From Anaeramoeba ignava (taxonomy: Eukaryota; Metamonada; Anaeramoebidae): a stretch of DNA of 64,000 nucleotides. The DNA is taken from contig JAPDFW010000059.1 of NCBI GenBank assembly GCA_028826165.1, positions 163,501 through 227,500 on the forward strand, given 5' to 3'. Position numbers and translations under genes: made by a program. The notes beneath the pieces were generated by a model. The model searched no databases and was not told the DNA's origin. It saw nothing but the letters and a program-made list of their open reading frames with translations. Each line of letters opens with the position of its first letter. The stretch's first letter is position 1. This document shows, in pieces, positions 12,227-25,579 of this stretch.

Positions 12227-15200
12227 TTGTTTTTGTTTTTGTTTTTTTTTTTTTGTTTTTGTTTGGGAAAAATTAGGAAAATCAAGTTTTTTATTCTTTT
12301 ATTTTGCTTTTCTTTCTTCATTTTAATTGTTCAAAATCAAACTTTGAAAAATTCTTTTATTTTTCCAAGATCCATTTTAAATCCAACTTTATCTTTAATT
12401 GATGAAAGCAATGGATTTCTTTACTACTTCAATTTTGAATCTTCTCCATTCGGAAGTTTTCATGAGAATTCAATTTTTCAAATTGATTTAAATTCCCTTC
12501 ATTTGCTTAATTCATCTTATTTAAGTAATCTGGATGGTCAAAAAATTTCAACAGGAGTAATTGATCCAAAAAATCAAATTGCATATTTGGCAATAAATCC
12601 ATCCGCAACGAGTAATGAAAATCCAAAAATAATTAAATTCAATTTATCAAGCTTTTCAATTATAGATTTTATTGAATTACCTGAATCTTATTTGGAAATT
12701 GAATTTGTTTCTTCTCAAATTGATTTAAATAATTCCAAAGCTTATTTTATTTTGAAATTGTAATGGTATTTTTTCTTCTGTCAAGGATCAAATTTTCAAA
12801 ATTGATTTAACAAATTTTTCAATCGAATTGAATACAAGTATTGATGCAGATTCTATTTATGGTTCTCAAATTGATCTCTTTAATCAATATCTTTATATTT
12901 TCTCAACAAATGATTTCAATTTAAATCCTCAAATACAGAAAATTGATTTAGGAGATTTATCGGAAATTGGAACACTTACTTTAATTGAGATTTTCTCTGA
13001 ATGGTCAAATATGAATGGAATTATTGATAATTCAACAAATTTAATGTATGTTGGCTTTTCTTATTATCCATCTTTGATAATTGTGAAAGTAAATTTGACT
13101 GATTTTACAAAAATGGATAATATAACTGTGGAAGATATAGATATGGGTGATACTATTTCAGTAGGAATTGATACAGTGAATAATTTAGGTTATTTTGTAA
13201 TCGATAATTTTGATCCGAGAGATCCTCTTCTCTCCATCTCTAAAATTAATCTTACTTCTTTTGAAAGTATTCAATCATATTCCTTTTCAAATTATGGAGC
13301 TGTAATATCTTTTGGTTCTTCAACAACTTATGCTTATATTGGATTCTTTAATTCATCATTTATCAAGTTTGATTTATTAGAATTCCAAGAAAAGAATTCA
13401 ACATTGGGAAATTTTCAAGATCCATCCATCATTTTAATTGATGAATTAAATCAAATGGCTTATGTTGGATTTGATCGTCTTTTTGTATTAGTTGCAAAAA
13501 TTGATTTATCTTCTTTTCAATTAATAGATTACATAACAAATTATAATTCTTCTGATAAAATTAATTATGGAGAAATTGATTCTTCAAATGGATTTGCTTA
13601 TTTTTTTATAAGTTCTCAAACAAAAATTTCAAAAATTATGAAAGTTGAATTATCCAATTTTTCAATTTCAGAAATGAAAATTCTTGATTCAAATGGATCA
13701 ATTCAATCAACTTGTTTTGATAACCAAAATCATTTCCTTTATGTTGGATTTGCAAATTTAACTGATGAAAATGGAAAAATTCTTAAAATAAGTTCTCCAA
13801 ATTTAGAAATTGTTGATTATTTTCCAATTTCTGATTTTAAACAATTCCAAAATTTATTTGTTGATTCTTCCAAACAAATACTTTATTCATTTATGGAAAT
13901 TAACAATCCAATAGGTTTTTCGTTTGATTTAATTAAAATTGATCTTTATTCTTTTAATCAAACATCTTATTTGGATTTAACAAATTATTATCCAATTCAA
14001 ACAATGTTATTTAATTTAATTCATCAATTCATTTATTTTCTCTGGGAATCTGAAAATGATGGAATCCAAATTTGTGGAATTGAATTATCTGAAATGAGGG
14101 TTTTAGATGATTATGTTAAGATTGAATCAGATCAATTTTTTTCTTTTTCTTTCCTCAGTTCATTTATTGATTCAAAATCCAGATATGGATATTTATTATT
14201 TAAAGAAGTCCAAGTAAATCAAGAAAATATTGATAACAACATTCTTCCCTTTACAAAAGCTGCAAACTCACATGAAATCCAGGTCTGTCAGACTCCTATA
14301 GAGAATGATCAATATTCAACCAAAATAATTTCAAATTGATTTAAATTCATTTCAAATTCTTACAGAAACAAATTGGAATTATTCTTTTAATATTTTTACA
14401 TTTGATTCATCAACAAGATATCTTTATTCAACAGCTTATTTTTTTGATTATAATTATGATAATCCACAAAGTTCATTTCATCAATTTTCTCTTCCAACTC
14501 CAACTCCAACTCCAAATCCTTCAAATCAAAAATCATCCAAATCAATTATTATTATTCTTTCAACAATTATTCCAATTTTAATAATAATTTCTTTAATTGT
14601 GATTTTCTTAATTTTGAAAAAGAAAAAGAAAAAGAAAAAGAAAATTATTGAAAGAAAAGAATCAAAAAAATATCAAAAAATCAAAAAACCAAGTAAATGC
14701 TCTCTTTTCTTTAAACCAATTTTGAAATGGATTGGAAAACCAAATTTTCTTGATTTTGTTGGAGATGATGTTATTTGGAGATCTCTTACAGTTATTTTAC
14801 TTTCTACTTTTTTCATTTTTACATTTGGAGTTGCGTTTAGATATTTACTTGAATCAACAGAAATTAATGAAGATAAAATTGGGATAAAGTAATTATTTAT
14901 TAATTAATTAATTAATTATTTATTTAATATTTAAAAAACAAATTTTAGTTTTGATTTCTTTAAATTTCCAAATGAAACTGAACTTTATTATTTCCAAACT
15001 TTTAGTACTGAAGTAAATTAATTAATATTTATTTATTTCTTCTTTTATTTTTTTTTTGTAAATAATTTAATTTAATTTATTCTTTTTTTCTTATTTTCTT
15101 ATTAGTTAAGAGTTTCCAAAAAATTTAAAAGTGATGGAATTAAAAATTGTAAAGTAACTGCAAGTGCATATTCTTTAGATTCAAGTCAAAATTATGGAGG

Positions 15201-18200
15201 AAATGATTTAAGTTTAATGGAAATGAAAGAATACTTGAAAAATCAAATTATAATATCAGGAGATACAATTCAATATTCTGATGAAGATGGATTTGTAAAA
15301 TTTTCAAATCTTTCAATTAGTTCAGGAATAAGTCAAACAATTAATTTAACATTTTTTGCTGAATGTGGAATTGAAAGTGAAAATGAATTTAAAAAGAATG
15401 GACCTTGTAAATATTATTTATTTAAAATTATTTCCAAAATAAATCCAATTATAATTTAATTTTAATTTAATTTTAATTTAATTTTAAAATAATTTTAGCT
15501 CAAAATATCTCTTTAAAATCAATTTATTCAAATTCAACAACAGCTCAAATTTCTTTTCCACTTTCAATGAAACTCACAGGTATTTAATTAATTCAATTCA
15601 AATCAAATCAATTTCTATTTATTTATTAAAAAATATTATTTTATTTCTTTGGTTTAGTTGATAAATTTTATTTTGCAAAAAATGAATCTTTTAATAATGA
15701 AATATTCAATTTTGGAAAAGAAATCCTTTTCATTTTTGGATTTAGTTTAAGTGAATCAAGTTTAAAAAATCAAGTTTATTTGAATAATATTTCAATATTT
15801 TCAATTCCAGCAAATAGAACTTGGATTTATCCTGAATATGAATCTTATTGTAAAAAAAACAAAAATTAAATTAAATTAAATCAAATCAAATTAATTCTAA
15901 TTTTAATTTTTAAATAGTTTTTGTCAATTTAACTTCTTCTTCTTTTTTACCAAATGTTTTATTTCCATCAATTAAAATTTTTAATTTATTAAGTGGAGCA
16001 ACTTCAACAAAAATGAATTTAACAACTTTTTATGAAGGAAATCAAATGAAAATTTATGATCCTTCACAAAATTCTTATTTATCTGAAAATTATTTTAATT
16101 TAAATTTTGAAACAAATGGTTTGAATTTTAAATTTAAATTTTAAATTTATTTTTAATTTTGATTTTAATTTAAAAAAATAGTTTCCAAAATTGAAATTAT
16201 TGAAAATGGATCTTTTATTGTGAAAGAAGGAGAAATATTTTCAAAACCTTGGGAAATTATTGTTAAAGATAATGAAAATAAAACAATTCAAAATAAACCT
16301 GTTTTTGCAAAAATTTCTAAACAATGTAATTTTGAAATTTCAGAAAATCAATCTCCTATTGAAAATTCAAAAGTTCTTTTAAATCCTATTTCTTTTACAA
16401 ATGAATTTGGAATGTAAAACAAAATTTAAAAACATAAAATTAACAAAAATTAAATTTTTAATTCAAATTATTTTTTGGAATTATTTTTTAGAGCAACTTT
16501 CTCAAATTTAAAATTTTCAATTTCAGGATTAACAAAGAATAATTGCCAATTTAAAATTAAATTTATTTCAGATGGATTTTTTATTGAAACTGATAATATT
16601 CAAGTTAATTCTTCAATTAATAAAATTATTTGGATTGAAACAATGAATTCAATCAATATTACAAAAGATTTTAAAATAATAAGTAATGATACTTGGCCTG
16701 TTATTCAAGTCCAAGATGAATTTGGAAAAGGAATTCCAAATAAATTAATTTCTTTTAATTGTTCAGATTTTACATTTCAACCTTATCAATTTATCACAAA
16801 TCAAAATGGATTTGTTTCTTTATATTTAGATTTTGCTTTAATTCTTCCTAATGATTTTCAATCTGATCATTCGAGTGATTATTATTATTCAAATCAAACT
16901 TGTTCAGTTATTGTTGATGGAATTGAATCAGAAATGATTAAGATTGAGATTGCAATTAGTAATTATGATTGGGATAATCTTAATTTAAATTCAATTTCCA
17001 AAATTGAAATAATAAATTGGAATGAAAATATAAAATCAGGAGAATTGATAAATTTGAACATTTCTATTGAAAATCATACAGGAATTGTTATTAATGAAAA
17101 TTATAATTTAACAGGATTTATTAATCCAGGAGATTTACCAATGGGATATTTAATTTATCCTGAAGAAGGATATTGGAATATTATAAATGGAACAGGAATA
17201 ATTTCAACAAGAATTTATGGAATTTCAATGAGAACTGAATTATGCTTAGTAATTGGAAAAGATTATATTCCTGATTTTGAAAATTATGATTGGAAAGAAT
17301 GTTTTGGAATGAGTTTATCAAATGATATTGAAAAAGTTGAAATTTCTCATTTTCCAAATCCAAATCAAAATTTTATACCTGGTCAACCTTTTGGAAATGA
17401 ATCAATCAAATTGAATATAACTGGAAATAATATTTCAGAAAATAATTTAACTGTTAATATTCTTTCTTTAAATTCAAATAATTATTATGGAAAACTTTTT
17501 GGAAGAAATTCAAGTGAAACAGTAAAAAATGAATCAAATAATTTATTCCAATCAAATTATACATTAAATGGAACAGGTTTTTATTTTTATTTTTTTTTTA
17601 ATTTAAATTCAAATTAATTTTTTATATTTATTTTTCTATTTGAATTAGAATTAATTTTGGATAATTTTATAATCAATCAACAATCAATTTATGATTCTTT
17701 CAATTTAATGATTTTTGTAAATGGAGTTCCTTCAAATTCAGAAATTCCTGTTAAACTTTGTTTTCCTCATAAAGATTATAATTTCAATTTAACTTGGAAT
17801 ACATCCATTCCATTTGTATCAGGATATAACAAAATTCCTTCTCAACCAATTTTACAAATTACAAATTCAACAGGAGAACCAATTCAAGGATATTATGCTT
17901 ATTTTTCAATTTTGAATGATTTATCTTTAGGTGAAGTTGAAGTAATAGATGTTAATACAGGAATAACTGTAAATATTTTAAGTACAGCTCCTTCAAATTC
18001 AACTGGATATGTAACTTGGAATATTTCTTTTCTTAAAATATCGGAATCAACAACAGTAAAAGCAATGTTTTGGATTCCAGATTGTGAAAATCCAAATCCT
18101 AATTTTTTTAATCCCAATAAGATAGAAAAGGATTTAAATGTTTCAATTGAAGAATTTGATTGGCAATTTTTTGATATTCCTTCTCAATTAATTTATAATC

Positions 18201-21200
18201 AACATTTCCCAATTTCTCCAAAAGTTCTTATTTCAAATCAAAATACAAATGAACCAATTCCCAATAAATATGTTATTTTTCAAATGCAGGATAACTCTGA
18301 TAATACTCAATATCTTGATATCAAAACAGAAATTACAAACGAAAAAGGAATTGCAACATTTTCAAATTTATTTTTGGATTTAGAAGAAGAAATTGAGGAA
18401 ATAAATATTCAATTTGTTTGTGATGATCATTATTATTCACAAGATATCCAAATTATTTATGAACCAACTCATAGTCAAATTTTAAGTTCTGCAAGAAATT
18501 ATTCCCAAATTGGAATCCCATTTATTTTCCCTAATCAATCAATAACATTTAATAACAAGAATTATTTAGGTTCATTTATTGTTCAACTTTTTTCTTTTTC
18601 AATTCCAATTTCTGGAAAACCAATAACAGCCAATTTAATTTCACAAAATTCAGAAAATGGGAAATTAGATCCATCAACTTCACTTGAAATAACTGATGAA
18701 AATGGAATTGCAGTTTTCAATCTAAGAATGGAATCAGGAAATTTTGGATATTATCAAATTGAATTTTCTTATTTAAATTCAATTTCTATTACAAGTGATC
18801 CAATTTATGTTCAAATTCCAATTCAAAAAGTAAATCTTATTCCAACTTCAGATTTTCCAAATGAATTAGAAATTGGAAATACATTTTCAGCAACAATTAA
18901 TATCACTTTTTTTGAATATTTTGAAAATTTTGAAAATATTTCTTTTCCAATTAATATTATTACCAAATGTTCAGATGCTTCTTTTTCTAATGATAATATT
19001 GTCAAAAAACCAAATAATGAAATTATTTTAAACAATTTGAAATTTGATTCAGTTTCAGGAAATTCAGAATGCTTGAATAAAGAAGGAAAAGTAAAAGCAG
19101 AAATTGCATTTTCAGTTTTAGGAATTCAATCAAATTTCCAAACAATTTTAATTACATCACCTGATAAAATTGTTATAACAAAAGCAATTGATTCACTTAA
19201 ACAATATCTCCTTTTTTGGGTTGTTAGTTTATGTCTTATTTTCCCATTTGTTCTTAATTCAACAAAGAATCATAATATTATTACATTTCTTATTGTTATT
19301 GGATTAATTATTGTTTTGATGGTTTATATTTCAAATTTAATTCCTAAAACAGATAAAATTGAAACAGGACAATTTGTTGCATTATCAATTTTTGAATCAA
19401 TTCTTATTAGCCTTTCTATCTTGATTTTATTGATTATTATTTTATCAAAATTTATTCCAAAATTTAGAAAATTAATTGAAAAAACATTTTTTATTCATGA
19501 AAGAATATCAAATTATTTTATTCTTTTCAAAAGATTACTTCCAATAGGTGCAAACAAATCATTAAAATTTATTGAAATTGAAAAAAAATTTATTGAACAA
19601 CATTTAAATTCAGAAACAGAATCAGAATTTAAAATGAGTGATTTTGAAAATAAAAATAAAAATAAAAAAATTGCAAATGAAAATGGAGAAATTGAATTAG
19701 AATCTGATATACAAAATGAAAATGAAAATGAAAATGAAAATGAAAATGAAATTGAATTAGAATCTGATTCACAAAATGAAAACCGAACGATGAAGAAAAA
19801 AATCAAAAATAAGAAAATCTCAGAATTAACAGAAACAGAAATTCAATTCCTTATCCACCAATATTCTCAAAATTTAAAAAATGAGGAAATTAGCAACTCA
19901 TTAGCATTTAAAAAAGAAAAAGAAAATCAAACCAAATCAAAAAATAAATGTTCAATTTTTTGGAATTGGATTATTGGATTATTCAAAAAATTAATCAAAA
20001 AAATCAAATCAAAATTTGAAGATAAATCAAATCCACATCAAGAATATGAAAGTTATTTTGATTTTTATTATCCACAAAGAATGATTGCTTCATTTTGGCT
20101 TTGGATTGTATTAGTTATTTTATTGATTTTACTTATAACAAAATTAATAAGAAGTTCTTGTTTAATTACTGAATTATATCGACAGCAAGTTATTGGAAAT
20201 GTTCAACAAAATCAATGTTTTGAAGATAAACCAAATATGAATGATTATTTAAACACAATTTCAATTTATGGAGTTGAATTAATTCAAGAAATTGATTCAA
20301 CTTATTCAAGTAATCCAAATCCATTTCCAAATTCATTTTCAAGATTTGTTTATTCATTTTCAAGAACAAAAGTAAATCAAATTCTTAATGCAATATCAAT
20401 TACTTCAGGAATTTCAGGATTAATTGCATTTATTATTCTTCTTTTGCTTTGGAGATCAATTTTCAAATTATATAAGAAAAGAATAATGCTTTTAAGACAA
20501 GGTAAAAAACCATTTCCAGGATTTGGTACAGCAGATCCAGTTAAAGTAACTTCATATACAAATTTACAAGCTTGGTTAGGATTAATTTCCTTCTTTTTAG
20601 CTTGGGTTTTTGTTTTCATCACTTTATTTATTATTCCAGCAATTTATTGGTTCATTTCAAAAGAATTTCTTTATGGAGTATTTAAATATTTCTTATCTTT
20701 GATTATAATTGTGATTGTTTATCAAATTATTTTTGGAATTATTGGTCAAAGAATTATGAGGAAATATTTCACTTATAAAAAGAAGATAACTAATCGAACA
20801 GCATTTTCAATTTATGATTTTATTAAATTTTTTATGACAATATTTTCAGGAGCAACTTCATCAATTCAAAAATTATTAGGAATGGGAGGAGGATCAATTT
20901 TATCAATATTCAGACTTGATGATAAAAAATCATTTGATGAATCTTATTCAGCAATGATGTTAATTGATCATGAAATAAATAATCCAATTCTAAGAGTTTT
21001 TTCAAATTATTTAATTAATTTTGTTAATCAGAAAAAAATGTTCCCAAAAGGAATTAATGAAGATCTTTTCAACAAAGAAAAAATTAGAAAAATGTTTTTA
21101 TTTCTTCTTACACTTTCATCAAATAAAAATTTAAAAGAATTAAGAAAAAAAGCACTTAAAATTGAAAAAAGAAGAAAAGAATTAAAGAAAGAAAAAGAAG

Positions 21201-21328
21201 AAAAAGTTCAAAAATTAATTGAAGAAAAATTCAAATCAAATTCAGAAGAAAAACAACAAGAAGAAATTATATTTGATAATCAATTAGAAATTCCATTAAT
21301 TCCAAGAAAGAACAACAAAATTAATTAA
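12227..21328 (+). CDS. Giant multi-pass membrane protein: propeller repeats, Ig-like ectodomain, possible STRA6-like C-terminus
   Basis: About 2,830 residues. Exons: 12227-14888, 14949-15012, 15106-15406, 15499-15579, 15658-15849, 15918-16118, 16182-16413, 16492-17576 and 17649-21328; all eight GT-AG introns (61-93 nt) agree in phase. No ATG start was found: the frame opens at a TTG near 12227 before a hydrophobic signal segment. Exon 1 has two one-base shifts (about 12750-12770 and 14325-14329). It encodes ~13 propeller-type repeats of ~50 residues (NGFAYFFIS, then KISKIMKVELSNF), a membrane segment at about 14550-14616, poly-Lys, and a second segment at about 14785-14850. A ~1,250-residue Ser/Asn-rich beta ectodomain follows, then three membrane segments (about 19200-19460), an EN-rich linker, and four or more further segments (about 20090-20760). 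The end (ILSIFRLDDKKSFDESY; LIDHEINNPILRVF) resembles the STRA6 retinol-receptor tail by pattern only. It may instead be two adjoining genes split near 14600. Confidence 0.65.
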
Positions 21329-21643
21329 TTAATTTCAAATTCCAATTCAAAAATAAAAAGAAAAATGAAACAAATTTTTTTTCCTTTTTTATATTTTTAT
21401 TGATTTTAATTTTTTAAAAAAAAAGGTTTTGTCTAAAAATGAATTGATTAAAAGAAGTATATGAATTAATTAAAAAAAGAGATTTAGTGAATTTTTTTTT
21501 TGTGTTAAAAAAAGGAATTCAAAAAAAATAATTTTTCAATAAACATAAATGTAATCATAAATCAACCTAAATTAAATACAAAAAAATAAATAAAAAATAA
21601 AAAATAAAATTTGGAAAATAATAGAAGAATTTTTTAAATCAAT
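21329..21643. other. Convergent intergenic region, no gene seen
   Basis: This 315-base AT-rich spacer separates the ends of the giant gene (plus strand) and the EMC6 gene (minus strand). It has short poly-A and poly-T runs and no open frame or repeat of note. Confidence 0.7.
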
Positions 21644-22282
21644 TTACGTCCAAAATAAAAGAAAAGCAAATAAAGAAGTAATTAAACTTTCAAAAATCAT
21701 TTGAATTTGAGAAACAAAATAATTTTCAAATTTAAATTTAATTTTAAAACCAACAAAAAGATAAACAAGGATATTAGATAAAAGGAAAATAAGAAATCCC
21801 AGAACACCAGTAATTTTTAAACAACCAATAATCGATCCAATTAAGCAAGATAAAATCAAACGACTTTTCATTATAATTTTATAAATAATTTTATAAATAA
21901 TTTTATAATTAATTTTATAAATAATTTTATAAATAATTTTATAAATAAATTAATATATAATTTTATAAATAATTTTATTAATAATTTTATATTTAATTTT
22001 ATAAATAATTTTATATTTAATTTTATAAATAATTTTATAAATAATTTTATAAATAATTTTATATTTAATTTTATATTTAATTTTATAAATAATTTTATAA
22101 ATAATTTTATAAATGATTTTATAAATAATTTTATAAATAATTTTATAAATAATTTTATTAATAATTTATATTTAATTTTATATTTGATTTTATAAATACA
22201 ATGTTGTAAGATTTTTTTGATTCTTTTTTAAATTTTCTAAAACTAAACCAGGTTTTTCTGAATTAATTTGTTGATTTAACAT
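21644..22282 (-). CDS. EMC6: ER membrane protein complex subunit 6
   Basis: Two exons: 22282-22200 (ATG 22282-22280) and 21863-21644, giving 100 residues against ~110 in animals. The splice joins in phase 2 and yields NLTTFRLILSCLIGSIIG, then ITGVLGFLIFLLSNILVYLF, then SLITSLFAFLLFWT. The ITG-x-x-GF-x-x-FLL core and the terminal LFWT are EMC6 hallmarks. EMC6 is a core subunit of the ER membrane insertase that places tail-anchored and multi-pass proteins. Three hydrophobic segments are visible. Taking the internal ATG at 21871 as the start would lose the first exon and the N-terminal helix. The intron is a pure AT micro-repeat. Confidence 0.85.
21864..22199 (-). repeat. EMC6 intron filled with AATTTTATAAAT-type repeat
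   Basis: The whole intron is built of ATAATTTTATAAATAATTTT units with TTTAATTTTATA variants. Donor GTATTTATA follows the exon at 22200; acceptor AG is at 21865-21864. Confidence 0.8.
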
Positions 22283-22299
22283 ATTTTTTTTTTAAAAAA

Positions 22300-22317
22300 T
22301 GAAAAAGAAAAAAATGA
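22300..22317 (-). promoter_or_regulatory. Initiator-like TTTCATTTTT pair before EMC6
   Basis: Read on the minus strand, TTTTCATTTTTTTC and TTTTTCATTTTTT lie 18-35 bases before the EMC6 ATG. They match the motif in front of most other genes here. Confidence 0.35.
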
Positions 22318-22381
22318 AAAAAATTTTTATCAAAATTTGAAGAAAAAAAAAAAAGAAATTAAAAAAAGAGGAAGAAATTAA

Positions 22382-25300
22382 TTAATTATCTCTTTGACGA
22401 GAAGAACAAACAGTGCAAAAAGGTTTATCTCTAATATTTTCTTTAAGACAAGCTAAATGGAAAGTATGGCCACAAAAGAAAGAAACAAAAGGTTCAATTT
22501 GGGAAATTTTTCCGTTACAAATTGGACAAGAATTTTTATGATTAAAACGAAAACCCATTCTCATTCTAGTATGTAAAGAATGCATCAACTCTCCACAATC
22601 TTTACGAACAACATCAGTAGCCAAGTTACTTAGTTTAACATTTCTTTGGAAGTTTTCAATGATGTATTTGAGCGAATCGCCCAATCCAGGAATCACCTTT
22701 TGTTCAGGAACTCTTCTTATTGTTTCTTCAAGTCGAAAATTTGAATCAAAAAGTGCTTTCAATAAAGGCGGAAAATGTACAGGTTCATTGACGCAATAAG
22801 ACACCAATTTCCGCAACAAATGCGGATCTTTTTCGTGCTGAATAAACTTGATTGCTTTCTCCATGTCTTTCAGTTTATGAAAGATTAGGTCAAGCGCTTC
22901 ATATGTATTCCCCATTCTTTTTAGAATGTAAACTGACTCCCGAAATAGTTCGTGCTCTTTGAAATAAGTAAGAGCCTCCTCCAGTGGGATATAATCAGAG
23001 GACTTGAGGAATTTGATTAGATTCTGTGGATCAAATTCGTTTGTCAGTTTGATTATTTCGAACTGATAGTCTTTCACAATTTGTGGATCTTTTTTGGACA
23101 GGTTCTTGAAATATTCACAAAGAAGTTTGCGTTTTGTTTCCAATTGCTCAACAACCGTTTTAATCGGGATCTTTTCCGTGTTATTCACGAGCATCGTGAT
23201 TGTTTGTCTCTCGTCGAGATCGGCGAGGTCGGAAATTCGAGTGCTGATGGAATCGAGCAAATTGTTTGCGGTGATCATCTCGAAAACGTCTGGTCTTTCT
23301 AGAGTCAGATAAATAGTCAAGGCATCTTCGTATTGCCCGACCTCGAGATACAAGTCCGCCAAGGGAAGAGCAAGACGTTCGTCGAGAAAGTTGATCTCCT
23401 TTTGTTTGTCTTCGATGATCAAAATGATGCTTTTTTGGTTGTAGATGTTTTTGGGCCATTTTCTTATTGTTTGCAAGAACAAGTCAAGATTGTCATTTTC
23501 TAAGAAGTTGTTCAATATCATCTCGTAGATGACCTCTTGGAGTCTTGGGTGATCTATTGGTATGTACGGACAGATCTCCTCGAATTGCTGGAACTGGAAA
23601 AATTGCGAGATCCATCTGACCCACAAGTTTTGATCATCTGCGCAAACAATCGGACAAATTTTCGCTGCTTCCCGAATCTGCATTGGATCTTTCGAGACTA
23701 GCAAGCTTCCAAGAAGCACTTCACCGATCCTTGTCACGTTGTATTTTTTCAATTGCCTCTCGTTTTTTTGCGCAACTTTGAACGCTTCGGAATATCTCAA
23801 TCTTTCCATCAACCACGTGATTTGATCATCAATGTTTCTTTCCGTTGCTTCAAGAAGTTGGAACGGCGAATACAAGAAAAACATTGTTCTTGTTTTCTGT
23901 TCTGTCGGATTTGGTTGCGCCTCAAGACCCAAATCAAGCGGGGAACAGAATTCATAGCCGCGGATCATAATACTTTCCTCAAAAATGATTTCCCCCTTTT
24001 TTGTTATAATCCGCATATCCGGAATCGGACAGTATTGTTCTTCCAAAAGCTTCTTTGCATCTTCTCCAAATAGATCCTTCATCACATTTTTCTTGCTTTC
24101 TTCTTCTTCTATTCGCTTCTCTTTTGGTTCAGGTTTTTCTATTATGTGCTTGAATTCCTTTTCAAACCGATCAAAAAGATCTTTGATTTTTGGATCTTCC
24201 ATTTCATTCTCCAAATTCTGCATTGTAAGCATCAAATAGTTGTCGTTATAAGGAGCGATTCCGCAAATTATAAACGGAAATGTCTTCACAAGTTTGTAAT
24301 TATATTCATTTGTTTCCGTTACTATTAGTTCGTGAATTTGATTTGCCCATGCAATTATAATTTTATTATTTTCAATCCATTTCATTCTGCATGGATACTT
24401 TTCAAGAGGTCTTAAACAATCCTCTTTAATTGGTATTTTCTATCATTTGTTTTTTTATGCAAGAAGTTTATTCACATTCAGTCATTTTCTTTAAATTTTT
24501 TTCAATTTTAAATTCTTTTTTTAAAAAATTTTTTTTTTACACAAATTGGTATTTGATTTTTAATATTGTAAACATATATTCCTTCTTCAGTATTTGCCCA
24601 GGCTATAAAATCTCCTTTCCAAGATATTGCATTGATTTCTCCATTTCCCGAATATAGGGTTGTTTGTCCTGAAAACAATTCTATTTTTTCCAAAAAACAA
24701 AGAAAATTTTTTTTTTTCAATTCAATCCAATTCAATAAAATTTTTTTTCATTTGAATTTTCTACTTTTTTCTTGATAAATAACTTTTGCTCTTATAAATT
24801 TCCGATTCTTTTCTTCTCTAATTCCACAAACAAATAAACCGCCTTTTCCATCATAATTTGGATTAATTGCAATTGCTGTTGTTTGATGATTCATATCAAA
24901 AGTTTTTTCTTTTTTCCATTCTTTATCTTCTTCTTGGTTCATTTCAAAAATATGAACTTTTCCTGAATATTTTTATTATTATTATAATTTCGATTCAAAG
25001 AAAATTAAAAGAAAAAAATTGTCTTTTTCTTTTTTCCGTTTTTAAATTACCGTTCGCAAAACAAGTTGCAATATTTAAATTTTGATCATCAATACTAAAA
25101 TCAATTAATAATGAATCTCCTTTTATTTTTGGTTGAAATTTTGCAAAATCATCAATTGGAAGTTGGAAAAATTGACCTTGTTTTGTTCCCATAATCTTTA
25201 AATGGAAAAAAAAGGAAAATTTTTATTTATATATTTTTTTAAATAAATTTATATATTTTTTTTTTATAAATTTACAAGATTATCCTTGAAAATTTTAACT

Positions 25301-25470
25301 GAACAAATTCTTTGAGATAAATTATCTTTTTCTCCTTCATTTTCTAAATGGAAAGTCCCTAAACTTTGATATTTTAAAATGGGTGCTTTTTCTATTTTCT
25401 CTTCATCAATTTCTTCTATATTTTCCTCAATAAATGAACTTTGTGATTTTTTTTCAAATAAACTTGACAT
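22382..25470 (-). CDS. VPS41: VPS41, HOPS tethering-complex subunit
   Basis: Five exons with agreeing phases: 25470-25276, 25195-25051, 24962-24765, 24680-24541 and 24439-22382, giving 911 residues (human ~854). The N-terminal propeller includes NGKVHIFEM and INAISWKGDFIAWAN. Then come RPLEKYPCRMKWIENNKIII, and the clathrin-heavy-chain-like alpha-solenoid with VIYEMILNNFLE, TIRKWPKNIYN, ALTIYLTLERPDVFEMI and ESVYILKRMGNTYEALDLI, all recognisable VPS41 signatures. The last ~55 residues form a RING-like zinc finger (CPIC, CGHTFHLAC, CTVC). VPS41 links HOPS to Rab7 on late endosomes and lysosomes and drives fusion. The exon-4 acceptor could also lie 12 bases downstream. The middle of exon 5 is clearly richer in G+C than its ends. 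Confidence 0.93.
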
Positions 25471-25579
25471 TTTTTAAAAATGATTTTTTTTTTTTAAATT
25501 TTAAATTTTAAATGGAAATATTGAAATGGAAAAAAAAAATGAAAAGAAAAAAATGATTTTTAAAAAAATTTTTATTAAT

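Noticed and set aside
12735-12795. A 26-base intron instead of a frameshift at about 12750
   Set aside because: GTAATGG...TCAAG could be cut out, but it would remove residues that fit the propeller repeat, is far shorter than the other introns, and leaves the wrong phase.
23081-24328. Several overlapping open frames opposite VPS41
   Set aside because: They exist only because the VPS41 core is G+C-richer; none has a homologue-like motif.
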